Origin: Candidatus Bathyarchaeota archaeon
GTDB lineage: Archaea > Thermoproteota > Bathyarchaeia > TCS64
Direction of reading: 5' to 3'
Assembly: GCA_937877765.1 (NCBI GenBank)
Contig: CALGBN010000071.1
Span: forward strand, 1-5,533
DNA: 5,533 bases
The notes below the pieces were generated by a model. It was not told the origin of the DNA. It ran no database searches and worked only from the letters and a program-made list of their open reading frames with translations. Position numbers and translations under genes: made by a program. This document shows positions 1 through 5,533 of this stretch, piece after piece (the first letter of the stretch is position 1; the number at the start of each line of letters is the position of its first letter).

Positions 1-1
1 A

Positions 2-1225
2 CGCCTAGAATCAGATGAGTTCAAGGAATATGTCCGATTAAGCCTAGAAGCCTACCCTGCCATGATCACTGGTTTGAGCCAAGAACAGGAAGAAAGCTGG
101 GCAAAGCGGATGCAGGAGCGACAAGCCGAGAAAGGCGACATCCAATACTATGGCTATTTCAGAGACAATAAGATGCTAGGCGCCATGCGTACACACACCT
201 TCAAGATGAATGTCCACGGCGTGGATATGCTAGCTGGGGGCGTTGGAAACATCTGTGTTGATTTGACTCATAAGAAGGAGCATATCGCCAAGGAAATGAT
301 GGAGTACTATCACAAGCTCTATAGGGAAATGGGAGCACCGTTTGTACTTCTCTGGCCTTTTAGGCACGATTTCTACAGGAAGATGGGGTATGGGTATGGG
401 CGGAAATTTAACAAGTACAGTTACAAGCCCTGTGATTTGCCTCGTGGAAGCCGTGATGGTGTCGATTTCATGGGTGAGGATGACATTGATGCATTGCTGG
501 AATGTTACAACCGGTATGTCTCAGTTACTCATGGCATGATCTATAAGAAACGAGGCTTCTTTGAGCGTTTCAATAAGAACTACAAGGTGGTCGGTTATAG
601 GAACGGGGACCGTGTTGAGGGTTTCATGGGTTTCAAGTTCAAGAAGCTGTACCCCGATCATCCGCTTTTACAGAATATCGAGATAGAGTACATGGTCTAT
701 GAGAACCCGACTGCTTTAAGCAGGTTACTTGCTTTTTTGCAGACTCAGCTTGACCAAGTGAACCGAGTGGTCTTCATGACGTTTGATGATGACCTCCATT
801 ATGTATCTCATGATCCGAGAAATGATTCAGTTCACAGCTTCTTCATCAACCAAGAAAGCAATGTCCAAGGCGTAGGCATCATGTACAGGATACTGGACAA
901 GGAGCGTTTCTTCAAAGAGCTCGCAGATTATAGCTTCAACGGTGAAACCCTGCGAGTGAAATTCGATGTGTCTGATACATTTGTACCCGAGAACAATGGA
1001 CCCATCACTGTGCATTTTATTGACGGTAAACCTGTTATCGGTGATGGCTATGATGTGGAGATCTCACTGAACATCGAGTACCTTAGCAGCCTCATGATGG
1101 GCGTTGTTGATTTCAGGAAACCCTGGACCTATGGGCTCGTCAAAGTATCTGATGAATCCTATGTGAAACCGTTAGACAGGTTATTCCACTGCACCAAGAA
1201 ACCAGAGACCATTGAGGAGTTCTAG
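2..1225 (+). CDS. Eis-like GNAT N-acetyltransferase, 5' end cut off by the window edge
   Basis: This is an acetyl-CoA-dependent N-acetyltransferase of the Eis type, probably cytoplasmic; the acceptor is unknown (amines, aminoglycosides and protein lysines are known acceptors in bacterial Eis). The frame is open from base 2, giving 407 visible residues. The 20 residues before the first ATG (base 62) read like the Eis N-terminus (RLESDEF, then LSLEAYPAM), so the ATG is internal and only a few residues are probably missing. Counting from base 2, the GNAT core is at about 80-130: [10 protein letters not shown], then [10 protein letters not shown] where RRKG(I/L)A is usual, then LLWPF and [10 protein letters not shown] with the family tyrosines. 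A second GNAT-like half follows, then an SCP2-like C-terminal domain from about residue 310 ([14 protein letters not shown]). The protein ends in Phe, as Eis proteins do; that terminal carboxylate takes part in catalysis in characterised Eis. The His in place of the pyrophosphate-loop Gly is odd. The stop overlaps that of the convergent amidase. Family is confident; substrate is not. Confidence 0.88.
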   Translation, partial: RLESDEFKEYVRLSLEAYPAMITGLSQEQEESWAKRMQERQAEKGDIQYYGYFRDNKMLGAMRTHTFKMNVHGVDMLAGGVGNICVDLTHKKEHIAKEMMEYYHKLYREMGAPFVLLWPFRHDFYRKMGYGYGRKFNKYSYKPCDLPRGSRDGVDFMGEDDIDALLECYNRYVSVTHGMIYKKRGFFERFNKNYKVVGYRNGDRVEGFMGFKFKKLYPDHPLLQNIEIEYMVYENPTALSRLLAFLQTQLDQVNRVVFMTFDDDLHYVSHDPRNDSVHSFFINQESNVQGVGIMYRILDKERFFKELADYSFNGETLRVKFDVSDTFVPENNGPITVHFIDGKPVIGDGYDVEISLNIEYLSSLMMGVVDFRKPWTYGLVKVSDESYVKPLDRLFHCTKKPETIEEF

Positions 1226-2670
1226 AAACCCTTCGGCGGAACCCTGTGTTTTGTTGATTGCTCGTAGCTGTAAGAGATCTCAATCAGGGTGGGCTCGCTG
1301 AACAGTCTACCCACTAATTGTAACCCTGCTGGCAGCATATCGTAGGTGTATCCCATTGGTACCGTGAATCCGGGTAAACCTGTATGGGGTGGTATTTTCT
1401 GGCTGTTGTCCCCTGCTGGGCTCTCCATGTCGCTGATTAATCTAGGAGGGTTACTCCAAGTCGGGTACACGAAGGCGTCTATGCGGTGTTTATCCATCTC
1501 GGTTACGATGGTTTCTCTTAGTTTCTTGTTCTTGGGTTCATGGTATATGTCGCCGCATTTGGGATCTGGATCTGATTCAGCCATGTTCTTGAGGCGATCA
1601 GCAATGTACTCGGAGTATAATCCGCTCTCATAGATTTCTTCTAGAGTCTTGTATGGTGGATTTGGGAGTGTTGCGAGGTATTTGTTTAGGTCATGTTTGA
1701 ATGTGTTGCACCAGATGTCTTTTGTTATTTCATCGAAGTCTGGTAATGTGAATGGGTCGATTAGAGTTGCACCATTTTCTGTGAGGTCTTGGAGGGCTTT
1801 CTCGAATACCTTCAGTATCTCTGGGTCGGTGGTCTCCTGATCCGTATAGTATCTGAAGACGCCGATCCGTTTGCCGTCTAATCCATCTGGATCAAGGTAA
1901 TCAAGGTATGACTTGGGTATCTTATCCTTCGATTTCTCAGTAACAGGATCATCAGGGTCAAAACCAGCTATGACATCAAGCACCCTTACCGCATCCTCAA
2001 CGGTTCGGCAGATGGGTCCACCGATATCATTCCTGAGATACAGTGGGATGATACCGTCTCTGCTGGTCAAACCCATAGTTGACCGAATCCCCACAAGACA
2101 ACAGTGACTACTTGGACCCCTGATGCTGTTCCCAGTATCCGTGCCTAACCCGACTAATCCAAGGTTGGCGGCTACGGCTGCGGCGGTTCCACCGCTACTG
2201 CCTGCTGGTACTCTTGATAGGTCGTAGGGGTTGTGAGTGGTGCCTTTGATGCTGCTTGCTGTCTGGTAGGGGCTGAACGCCCATTCCGCCATGTTGCTTT
2301 TTCCGAGAACAACACAGCCAGCTTCTCTGAGCTTTCTTACTTGATACGCGTCATCCCGTGGAATACTGCCTTTCATGGCTAGGCTCCCGGCTGCTGTTTG
2401 GAGGTCATACGTGTCATAGTTGTCCTTAACTATGAGGGGTACACCGTGCAATGGTCTTAGTTTTCCTGTCTGATTGTATTCTTGGTCGAGTTCTGTTGCT
2501 TGCTGGATTGCGTTTGGGTTTAATACCACCATTGAGTTCAGTTTTTCATCGAATTTTTTGATACGCTCCAAGTATGTTTCTACTAGTTTTCTGCAACTAG
2601 TCTTACCATGGATTAATGCTTCGTGATATTGGCTGATTGTAAGTTCTCGTACGTTGAACCCGGTTGGCAT
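1222..2670 (-). CDS. Amidase-signature family hydrolase
   Basis: This is a serine amidase of the amidase signature (AS) family, hydrolysing a C-N amide bond; the substrate cannot be read from sequence. With the ATG at 2670 it has 482 residues, a usual length. The Ser-cisSer-Lys triad is complete: Lys82 in IVKDNYDT, Ser158 in PAGSSGGTA (cis-Ser) and Ser182 in [10 protein letters not shown] (nucleophile). Spacings of 76 and 24 residues match characterised AS enzymes (75 and 24). The Gly just before the nucleophile is Asn here. The C-terminal part has the usual PGFTVPMG and PAGLQLVG blocks. It is probably not GatA of the tRNA amidotransferase: no gatB or gatC is adjacent and the signature differs from the usual GGSIRQP. 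A TTG at 2691 would add seven residues, but it overlaps the TATA-like element, so I prefer the ATG. There is no signal peptide, so it is likely cytoplasmic. It converges on the acetyltransferase gene and diverges from the MFS gene. Confidence 0.9.
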   Translation of the reverse strand: MPTGFNVRELTISQYHEALIHGKTSCRKLVETYLERIKKFDEKLNSMVVLNPNAIQQATELDQEYNQTGKLRPLHGVPLIVKDNYDTYDLQTAAGSLAMKGSIPRDDAYQVRKLREAGCVVLGKSNMAEWAFSPYQTASSIKGTTHNPYDLSRVPAGSSGGTAAAVAANLGLVGLGTDTGNSIRGPSSHCCLVGIRSTMGLTSRDGIIPLYLRNDIGGPICRTVEDAVRVLDVIAGFDPDDPVTEKSKDKIPKSYLDYLDPDGLDGKRIGVFRYYTDQETTDPEILKVFEKALQDLTENGATLIDPFTLPDFDEITKDIWCNTFKHDLNKYLATLPNPPYKTLEEIYESGLYSEYIADRLKNMAESDPDPKCGDIYHEPKNKKLRETIVTEMDKHRIDAFVYPTWSNPPRLISDMESPAGDNSQKIPPHTGLPGFTVPMGYTYDMLPAGLQLVGRLFSEPTLIEISYSYEQSTKHRVPPKGF

Positions 2671-2691
2671 ATCTTGAATTAGTGGCTTCAA

Positions 2692-2704
2692 TATTTATTA
2701 TAAT
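2692..2704 (-). promoter_or_regulatory. TATA-like element for the amidase gene
   Basis: Read on the minus strand this stretch is ATTATAATAAATA, a good match in character to the archaeal TATA box (consensus TTTAWATA). Its centre lies 26-30 bp upstream of the ATG at 2670, the distance at which archaeal transcription normally starts. The transcript would therefore be leaderless or have a leader of a few bases. This also argues against translation starting at the TTG at 2691. It is a positional inference without transcript data. Confidence 0.55.
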
Positions 2705-2724
2705 CGTGAACCGGACGAATTATA
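2699..2724. repeat. Imperfect inverted repeat linking the divergent promoters
   Basis: TATAATCG (2699-2706) faces CGAATTATA (2716-2724) across a 9-bp spacer. The arms match except for one extra T in the right arm, and the symmetry continues inward through CGT/ACG. It includes parts of the TATA-like elements of both the amidase and MFS genes. It may be an operator or shared regulatory site, or simply two AT-rich promoters back to back. Confidence 0.45.
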
Positions 2725-2725
2725 T
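2718..2725 (+). promoter_or_regulatory. TATA-like element for the MFS transporter gene
   Basis: AATTATAT resembles an archaeal TATA box. Its centre predicts a transcription start near 2748, giving a leader of about 16 bases to the ATG at 2764. No Shine-Dalgarno-like sequence is visible in that leader. A transcription start mapping would settle it. Confidence 0.45.
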
Positions 2726-2763
2726 GTCTGGAACGCTACAAGGCTGTGTAGTTGGTTAATTTT

Positions 2764-3960
2764 ATGGAATCAAAACAGGTCGAGAAAAAACCACCGCTCC
2801 TCAACATGGGGGTTCTAGCAATGGTAGTCACCCATGCGCTGATACATGCAGCGGGAAACATGCGTTCGACAATATACCCAGAGATCAAAGCTGACTTTCA
2901 GTTAAGCAATTACCAGATAGGAATCATTTCAGCTGTACCTCCTCTCAGCCAAGCAATATTCAGTATACCAGCCGGATGGATAAGTGACCATCAAGGATCA
3001 AAAAAAGTCATAGCAATTAGTCTGGGTATGGCTGCTATTGGCGCAGCGATTGCTGGATTCAGCGTTAATCCCTGGATGTTCGTAGTGTCTGCTGTTTTCC
3101 TTACTCTGACAAGTACCTTCTATCATCCCCCAGCACACAGCTACTCGGCACGAGTAGCCTCACCCGAGGACAGATCAAAGGCAATGGGGTTCCTTAATGC
3201 GGGAGGTACCTTTGGCATATCTCTTGGACCATTGAGTGTTTCAGTTCTACTGTCTCTGGGATTCGCTTGGAGACAGGTGTACCAGTTCTGGGTTATACCA
3301 ATTATTCTTGGAATTGTATTCCTGTTGATGATTAAGACTGATCCCCGTGGAGAGCGAAACCATGTTGATGAACATAAAGACGAGGAGGTGGAGTCTGATG
3401 AACCCACCTCGCTGCTGACACGTGAGTTCTTTCTTTATATCGCGTCTAGGGGAGTGCGGATGTTTGGTGCTAGTATGTTTGCGCCCTTCCTAAGCCTTTA
3501 TCTTAGCGAGGTACGTGGATGGAGTGTCGTACAAATCGGTTTCATGCTAGGTATCTCAGGAATACTCGGCTTGGTCGGCTCCCCTATGGGCGGCTACTTG
3601 GCTTCAAGATTCGGAGAGAAACGATGGGTTATCGTAAGCATGGCACTTTCAAGCACATTCTTCGTTGCAGCATTCTATGTACCCGGCATATACCCATTCA
3701 TGGCAATGTACCTCATATACAGGTTATTCGGAATCATGGCGATGCCTGGGCAAGCCGCGATAACAGCGAGACTTTCACCGCCAAGCCAGATGGGAATGGG
3801 TTTCGCCTTGACCTTTATGCCTAGTAGCATTACTGGGGTGGTTGCTCCGATGGTGGGTGCTTGGATAGCTGATTATTATGGTTATCTGCCTATTTTCATT
3901 GCAGCTACTGGGGTCATGTATCTGGCTGTATTGGTGTTTAGCTTAGCCGTCAAGGACTAG
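2764..3960 (+). CDS. Major facilitator superfamily (MFS) transporter, likely drug or metabolite efflux
   Basis: This is an integral membrane transporter of 398 residues, with hydrophobic segments consistent with the usual 12 helices in two halves. MFS motif A is clear between helices 2 and 3: GWISDHQGSKKV at residues 71-82 (usual G-x-x-x-D-x-x-G-x-K/R). Its second-half counterpart is GGYLASRFGEKRW at 276-288. The first half also has a YHPPAHSYSARVASPEDRSKAMG block (about 120-142) and a GGTFGISLGP helix-5 motif, reminiscent of fosmidomycin-resistance-like and sugar-efflux-like exporters. The central cytoplasmic loop (about 192-216) is rich in Asp, Glu, His and Lys. A TTG at 2752 would add only four residues; I chose the ATG because it leaves room for a short leader after the TATA-like element. 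The gene diverges from the amidase gene, and its last 18 bp overlap the convergent metallo-hydrolase gene. The substrate is unknown; proton-coupled export is the likeliest mode by family. Confidence 0.9.
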   Translation: MESKQVEKKPPLLNMGVLAMVVTHALIHAAGNMRSTIYPEIKADFQLSNYQIGIISAVPPLSQAIFSIPAGWISDHQGSKKVIAISLGMAAIGAAIAGFSVNPWMFVVSAVFLTLTSTFYHPPAHSYSARVASPEDRSKAMGFLNAGGTFGISLGPLSVSVLLSLGFAWRQVYQFWVIPIILGIVFLLMIKTDPRGERNHVDEHKDEEVESDEPTSLLTREFFLYIASRGVRMFGASMFAPFLSLYLSEVRGWSVVQIGFMLGISGILGLVGSPMGGYLASRFGEKRWVIVSMALSSTFFVAAFYVPGIYPFMAMYLIYRLFGIMAMPGQAAITARLSPPSQMGMGFALTFMPSSITGVVAPMVGAWIADYYGYLPIFIAATGVMYLAVLVFSLAVKD

Positions 3961-4845
3961 CCAACGGAGAATATTGTTCTCCAGTTTTATCTCTACTTGT
4001 TTTGAGTCGTAGAGATAGCCAAGATACGCCATTAACGTCATTTGTATCAGGTAATACTGCTGTACAACAGTTAGATCAAGCCCATATTCTTCTCCAAGAA
4101 GCGACAATACTTCCTCTGTTGATCTTGGTTCCTTGAGCAGCTCCTTGATATCGGTGATAATTGCCTTAGTTGTAGCTCTGTTTTTAGCGACAAGTGGCTT
4201 GATGTCCTTTATTGGCTTTGTGTGGGCAGGTACAAACAGGTTGCACGTCATCTCTTCCAGTTTATTCAGTGTCTCCAAGTGTCTTGTAACGTCCTGAACT
4301 ACTGGTATCCGGTACTTGTCGATGACCCTGTTGCTGAAAACAGTGTCCGCGCAGAAAAACACATCATCCAAAAGTACACCGATCTGATTGTAGCTGTGAC
4401 CCGGTAGAGCAATGATCTCAGGTTCTAATCCTATGAGTTCTAGTTTTCCGGGTTCAATTATGTGGGTTACTTTTGATGGCTTGGCTAATACGAACTTGTT
4501 ATGGAGGTTTCTGACTGGGTAGGCGCCGTGGAATAGATATATTGGCTCAAGTAATGGGTTCTCGATTATCCCTGACTCGATGCTTGGAGCATAGACTTGT
4601 GCCTCGGTGTTTCTTGTAAGGTAATTGTTTCCACCGTTGTGATCTGCGTGGCTATGGGTGTTTATGATGGCTTTGAGAGTTAGTTCTTGTTCTTCAAGTA
4701 GTCTCAGTAGTTTGCGCCCATTGTCCTTGTCCAGCCCAGTATCAATGAGAACCGCATTATCATCGTTACGAAGCACGCCGATATTCACTGCGCCGGGTAC
4801 ATAACCTACATGCTCTGTTACTTCTACGTAATCCAATCCAGTCAC
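3943..4845 (-). CDS. Metallo-beta-lactamase-fold hydrolase with a winged-helix-like C-terminus
   Basis: This is a di-metal (probably zinc) hydrolase of the metallo-beta-lactamase superfamily, 300 residues, with no signal peptide and likely cytoplasmic. All usual metal ligands are present: THSHADHNGG (His64, His66, Asp68, His69), His150 in LPGHSYNQIG, Asp167 in FCADTVF and His208 in VPAHTKP. An early VLIDTGLD strand-turn (33-40) is also typical. Between His69 and His150 sits a longer insert with HGAYPVRNL and a FVLAKPSKV stretch, as in some stand-alone hydrolases of this fold. Residues from about 225 to 298 look helical and end in a beta-hairpin-like VEIKLENNILRWLV, suggesting a small winged-helix-like domain as in LACTB2-type relatives. 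It starts with GTG; an in-frame TAG three codons upstream rules out a longer start. The substrate is unknown; thioesters, lactones, nucleic acid and other esters are all possible. The 46-bp gap to the upstream small gene allows co-transcription. Confidence 0.9.
   Translation of the reverse strand: MTGLDYVEVTEHVGYVPGAVNIGVLRNDDNAVLIDTGLDKDNGRKLLRLLEEQELTLKAIINTHSHADHNGGNNYLTRNTEAQVYAPSIESGIIENPLLEPIYLFHGAYPVRNLHNKFVLAKPSKVTHIIEPGKLELIGLEPEIIALPGHSYNQIGVLLDDVFFCADTVFSNRVIDKYRIPVVQDVTRHLETLNKLEEMTCNLFVPAHTKPIKDIKPLVAKNRATTKAIITDIKELLKEPRSTEEVLSLLGEEYGLDLTVVQQYYLIQMTLMAYLGYLYDSKQVEIKLENNILRWLVLDG
3966..3988 (+). terminator. Hairpin plus T-run after the MFS gene
   Basis: GGAGAA (3966-3971) and TTCTCC (3977-3982) form a perfect 6-bp stem with loop TATTG, followed two bases later by TTTT (3985-3988) and another TTTT about 15 bases on. 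It starts five bases after the MFS stop codon, where a terminator is expected. It lies inside the 3' coding part of the convergent metallo-hydrolase gene, encoding the ENNILR stretch, so it must also satisfy that reading frame. Confidence 0.5.
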
Positions 4846-4864
4846 CGAATGCTACAGAATACTG

Positions 4865-4880
4865 CTTTTAGAGGTTAAAA
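4865..4880 (-). promoter_or_regulatory. Possible weak TATA-like element for the metallo-hydrolase gene
   Basis: On the minus strand this reads TTTTAACCTCTAAAAG. It is AT-rich and centred about 25-30 bases upstream of the GTG at 4845, the expected spacing for a leaderless transcript. The match to an archaeal TATA box is poor, and the gene could instead be read from the upstream small gene. Confidence 0.25.
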
Positions 4881-4886
4881 CCCTCT
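4870..4886. repeat. Short inverted repeat in the gap before the metallo-hydrolase gene
   Basis: AGAGGTT (4870-4876) and AACCCTCT (4879-4886) are inverted copies apart from one extra C in the right arm, around a 2-bp centre. It lies five bases after the stop of the small upstream gene and overlaps the possible promoter of the metallo-hydrolase. It could be an operator or an RNA hairpin between the two genes; there is no T-run on the minus strand after it, so it is not a convincing terminator. Confidence 0.35.
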
Positions 4887-4891
4887 GGTGT

Positions 4892-5188
4892 TTACTTGTG
4901 GCGCTTGATCCGGTCCACTTTTCGCTCGTTTCTTCTGTAAGCGAACTTTCTTGTAGTGCTTATTTTTGCCCTGTAGAATTTCTTGTTGTCTTCTGAGTCG
5001 TCGTCGATAGTTGCATAGTAGTCTTGGTAGCTGAGTTCTTCTTTATGTAGCTGTGTTATTGCCTCGTTTAGCTTTTCTTTTCGTTCATCGCTCTGGGCTT
5101 CATCAAATTTTTCGGAGTATTGCCCGTATGCTGCCATGAACTTAAAATCCATGTCGTCGAAACTCATTTTCTTAACTGATTCACTCAT
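4892..5188 (-). CDS. Small, highly charged protein of unknown function
   Basis: I do not recognise this 98-residue protein. It is soluble, without membrane segments, cysteines or metal motifs. Residues 1-70 are acidic and mostly helix-prone (a likely helix at about 25-55, EKFDEAQSDERKEKLNEAI), with an acidic patch IDDDSED at 61-67. The last 30 residues are strongly basic (14 Lys or Arg) and end RIKRHK. This acidic-then-basic layout could suit binding to nucleic acid, ribosome or membrane surface, but that is only inference. The start is the ATG at 5188. A TTG at 5275 would add 29 residues (including two adjacent Cys) that look unlike the rest and run through the likely promoter; the ATG for Met8 (5165-5167) is another option. 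It lies 46 bp upstream of the metallo-hydrolase in the same direction, and diverges from the X-Pro membrane protein gene. Confidence 0.65.
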   Translation of the reverse strand: MSESVKKMSFDDMDFKFMAAYGQYSEKFDEAQSDERKEKLNEAITQLHKEELSYQDYYATIDDDSEDNKKFYRAKISTTRKFAYRRNERKVDRIKRHK

Positions 5189-5224
5189 AATCTTCAGTCC
5201 GGATAACGAAATAACCCCATAACA

Positions 5225-5234
5225 GCATTTATGG
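5225..5234 (-). promoter_or_regulatory. Possible TATA-like element for the small charged protein gene
   Basis: On the minus strand this reads CCATAAATGC. Its centre predicts a start near 5203 and a leader of about 15 bases before the ATG at 5188. It lies within a CATAA/TTATG inverted repeat (5218-5233). The match is modest; the nearby GTTATTTCG is an alternative. Confidence 0.3.
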
Positions 5235-5307
5235 CTTCTGATCAACGTTTCTATTCTTTTAGTGCAAATGTTCAAAAACAGTGCTTCATTACTCGATATT
5301 GATTATT

Positions 5308-5533
5308 ATGGGTTCAAACACATTATTGGTGTTAGTAGTTGATGGTGGACTTGTTTTGTTCTTGTTATACGCCATTTTCACCTCAAACCAGAAAACGGCT
5401 TCTCCCAAAAAAGAGAAAGTTGCAGTGAAACCAGAAGAGATTTTAATAGAAAGCAAGCCTGAACCCAAACCGAAACCAGAACCAACCCCAGTTCCAGAAC
5501 CCGAGCCAGAGCCTGAGCCAGAAACTCCTATGG
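5308..5533 (+). CDS. N-terminally membrane-anchored protein with an X-Pro repeat linker, 3' end cut off
   Basis: The frame is open from the ATG at 5308 to the window end: 75 residues, no stop. Residues 5-25 form one hydrophobic segment (LLVLVVDGGLVLFLLYAIFTS), interrupted by an Asp and two Gly, with no cleavage motif that I can identify. A Lys-rich stretch follows (KKEKVAVK, 34-41). From residue 51 to 72 proline occupies every second position, eleven times, mostly alternating with Glu and Lys; such X-Pro runs make stiff, extended linkers, as in TonB. By the positive-inside rule the linker and missing C-terminal domain should be cytoplasmic. That would give a ZipA-like layout (anchor, charged stretch, Pro-rich linker, distal domain); if the topology is reversed, a surface-spanning role is possible. 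In-frame GTG (5281) and TTG (5299) codons could start it earlier. The real function depends on the part outside the window. Confidence 0.7.
   Translation, partial: MGSNTLLVLVVDGGLVLFLLYAIFTSNQKTASPKKEKVAVKPEEILIESKPEPKPKPEPTPVPEPEPEPEPETPM
5458..5523 (+). repeat. Degenerate 6-bp coding repeat (X-Pro dipeptides)
   Basis: This tract is built of about eleven hexamers of the type CCN-GAR or CCN-AAR. Third codon positions vary (CCA, CCC, CCT, CCG; GAA, GAG), so the protein pattern is kept while the DNA repeat is blurred. This suggests selection for the alternating proline pattern more than very recent slippage expansion. Confidence 0.75.

Noticed and set aside
342..539. A 65-codon open frame inside the acetyltransferase gene
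   Set aside because: It overlaps a well-supported coding frame on the same strand and its product has no protein-like pattern.
1346..2107. Three open frames on + opposite the amidase gene (63-95 codons)
   Set aside because: They are antisense to a complete AS enzyme and show low-complexity Ser-rich composition typical of shadow frames.
1222..2670. The amidase as GatA of the tRNA-dependent amidotransferase
   Set aside because: No gatB or gatC is nearby, and the [13 protein letters not shown] signature and C-terminus do not look like GatA.
3141..3407. An 88-codon open frame on - opposite the transporter gene
   Set aside because: It is antisense to conserved MFS sequence and rich in Ser and Arg, with no recognisable motif.
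3519..3824. A 101-codon frame inside the transporter gene, initially of interest for its length
   Set aside because: It overlaps the second MFS half, including motif A of that half, in the +1-type shifted frame; its Arg-His-rich product is typical of out-of-frame translation.
5189..5275. An N-terminal extension of the small charged protein from a TTG at 5275
   Set aside because: The added 29 residues differ in character from the rest, begin at a weak start codon, and cover the likely promoter of the gene.
5458..5523. A tandem DNA repeat of regulatory or CRISPR type
   Set aside because: The 6-bp periodicity is explained by alternating X-Pro codons in an open reading frame; there are no spacers.
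1..5533. A multi-gene defence, secretion or biosynthetic system
   Set aside because: Orientations alternate, families are unrelated in known pathways, and no nuclease-helicase, toxin-antitoxin, CRISPR, integrase or synthase genes are visible.

Overview
The window looks archaeal. None of the four genes whose starts are visible has a Shine-Dalgarno-like purine stretch before the chosen start codon. The best start codons lie close to where transcription should begin from AT-rich TATA-like elements, as expected for leaderless or short-leader archaeal transcripts. Composition is moderate GC and coding density is very high. An Asgard-type or euryarchaeal source is my guess from general flavour; no marker gene fixes the lineage.

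Layout, left to right. (1) An Eis-like GNAT acetyltransferase on + runs in from the left edge; its start is outside the window. (2) An amidase-signature hydrolase on - converges on it, and the two stop codons share one CTAG tetranucleotide. (3) A 93-bp divergent promoter region carries two TATA-like elements in near mirror symmetry. (4) An MFS transporter on + follows. (5) A metallo-beta-lactamase-fold hydrolase with a winged-helix-like C-terminus on - overlaps the transporter's 3' end by 18 bp. A hairpin plus T-run just after the transporter stop lies inside the hydrolase gene. (6) A small, highly charged 98-residue protein of unknown function on - lies 46 bp upstream of the hydrolase, possibly in the same transcript. 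(7) Divergent from it, a membrane-anchored protein with a strictly alternating X-Pro linker begins on + and runs off the right edge.

The genes do not form an obvious pathway. Their orientation is mostly alternating, so most are probably separate transcription units. A loose theme of small-molecule handling (acetyl transfer, amide hydrolysis, export, hydrolysis of a thioester or similar) can be imagined but is not shown. I see no CRISPR array, RNA gene, insertion sequence, phage gene or recognisable defence system. The least explained parts are the right-edge X-Pro membrane protein and the small charged protein beside it.
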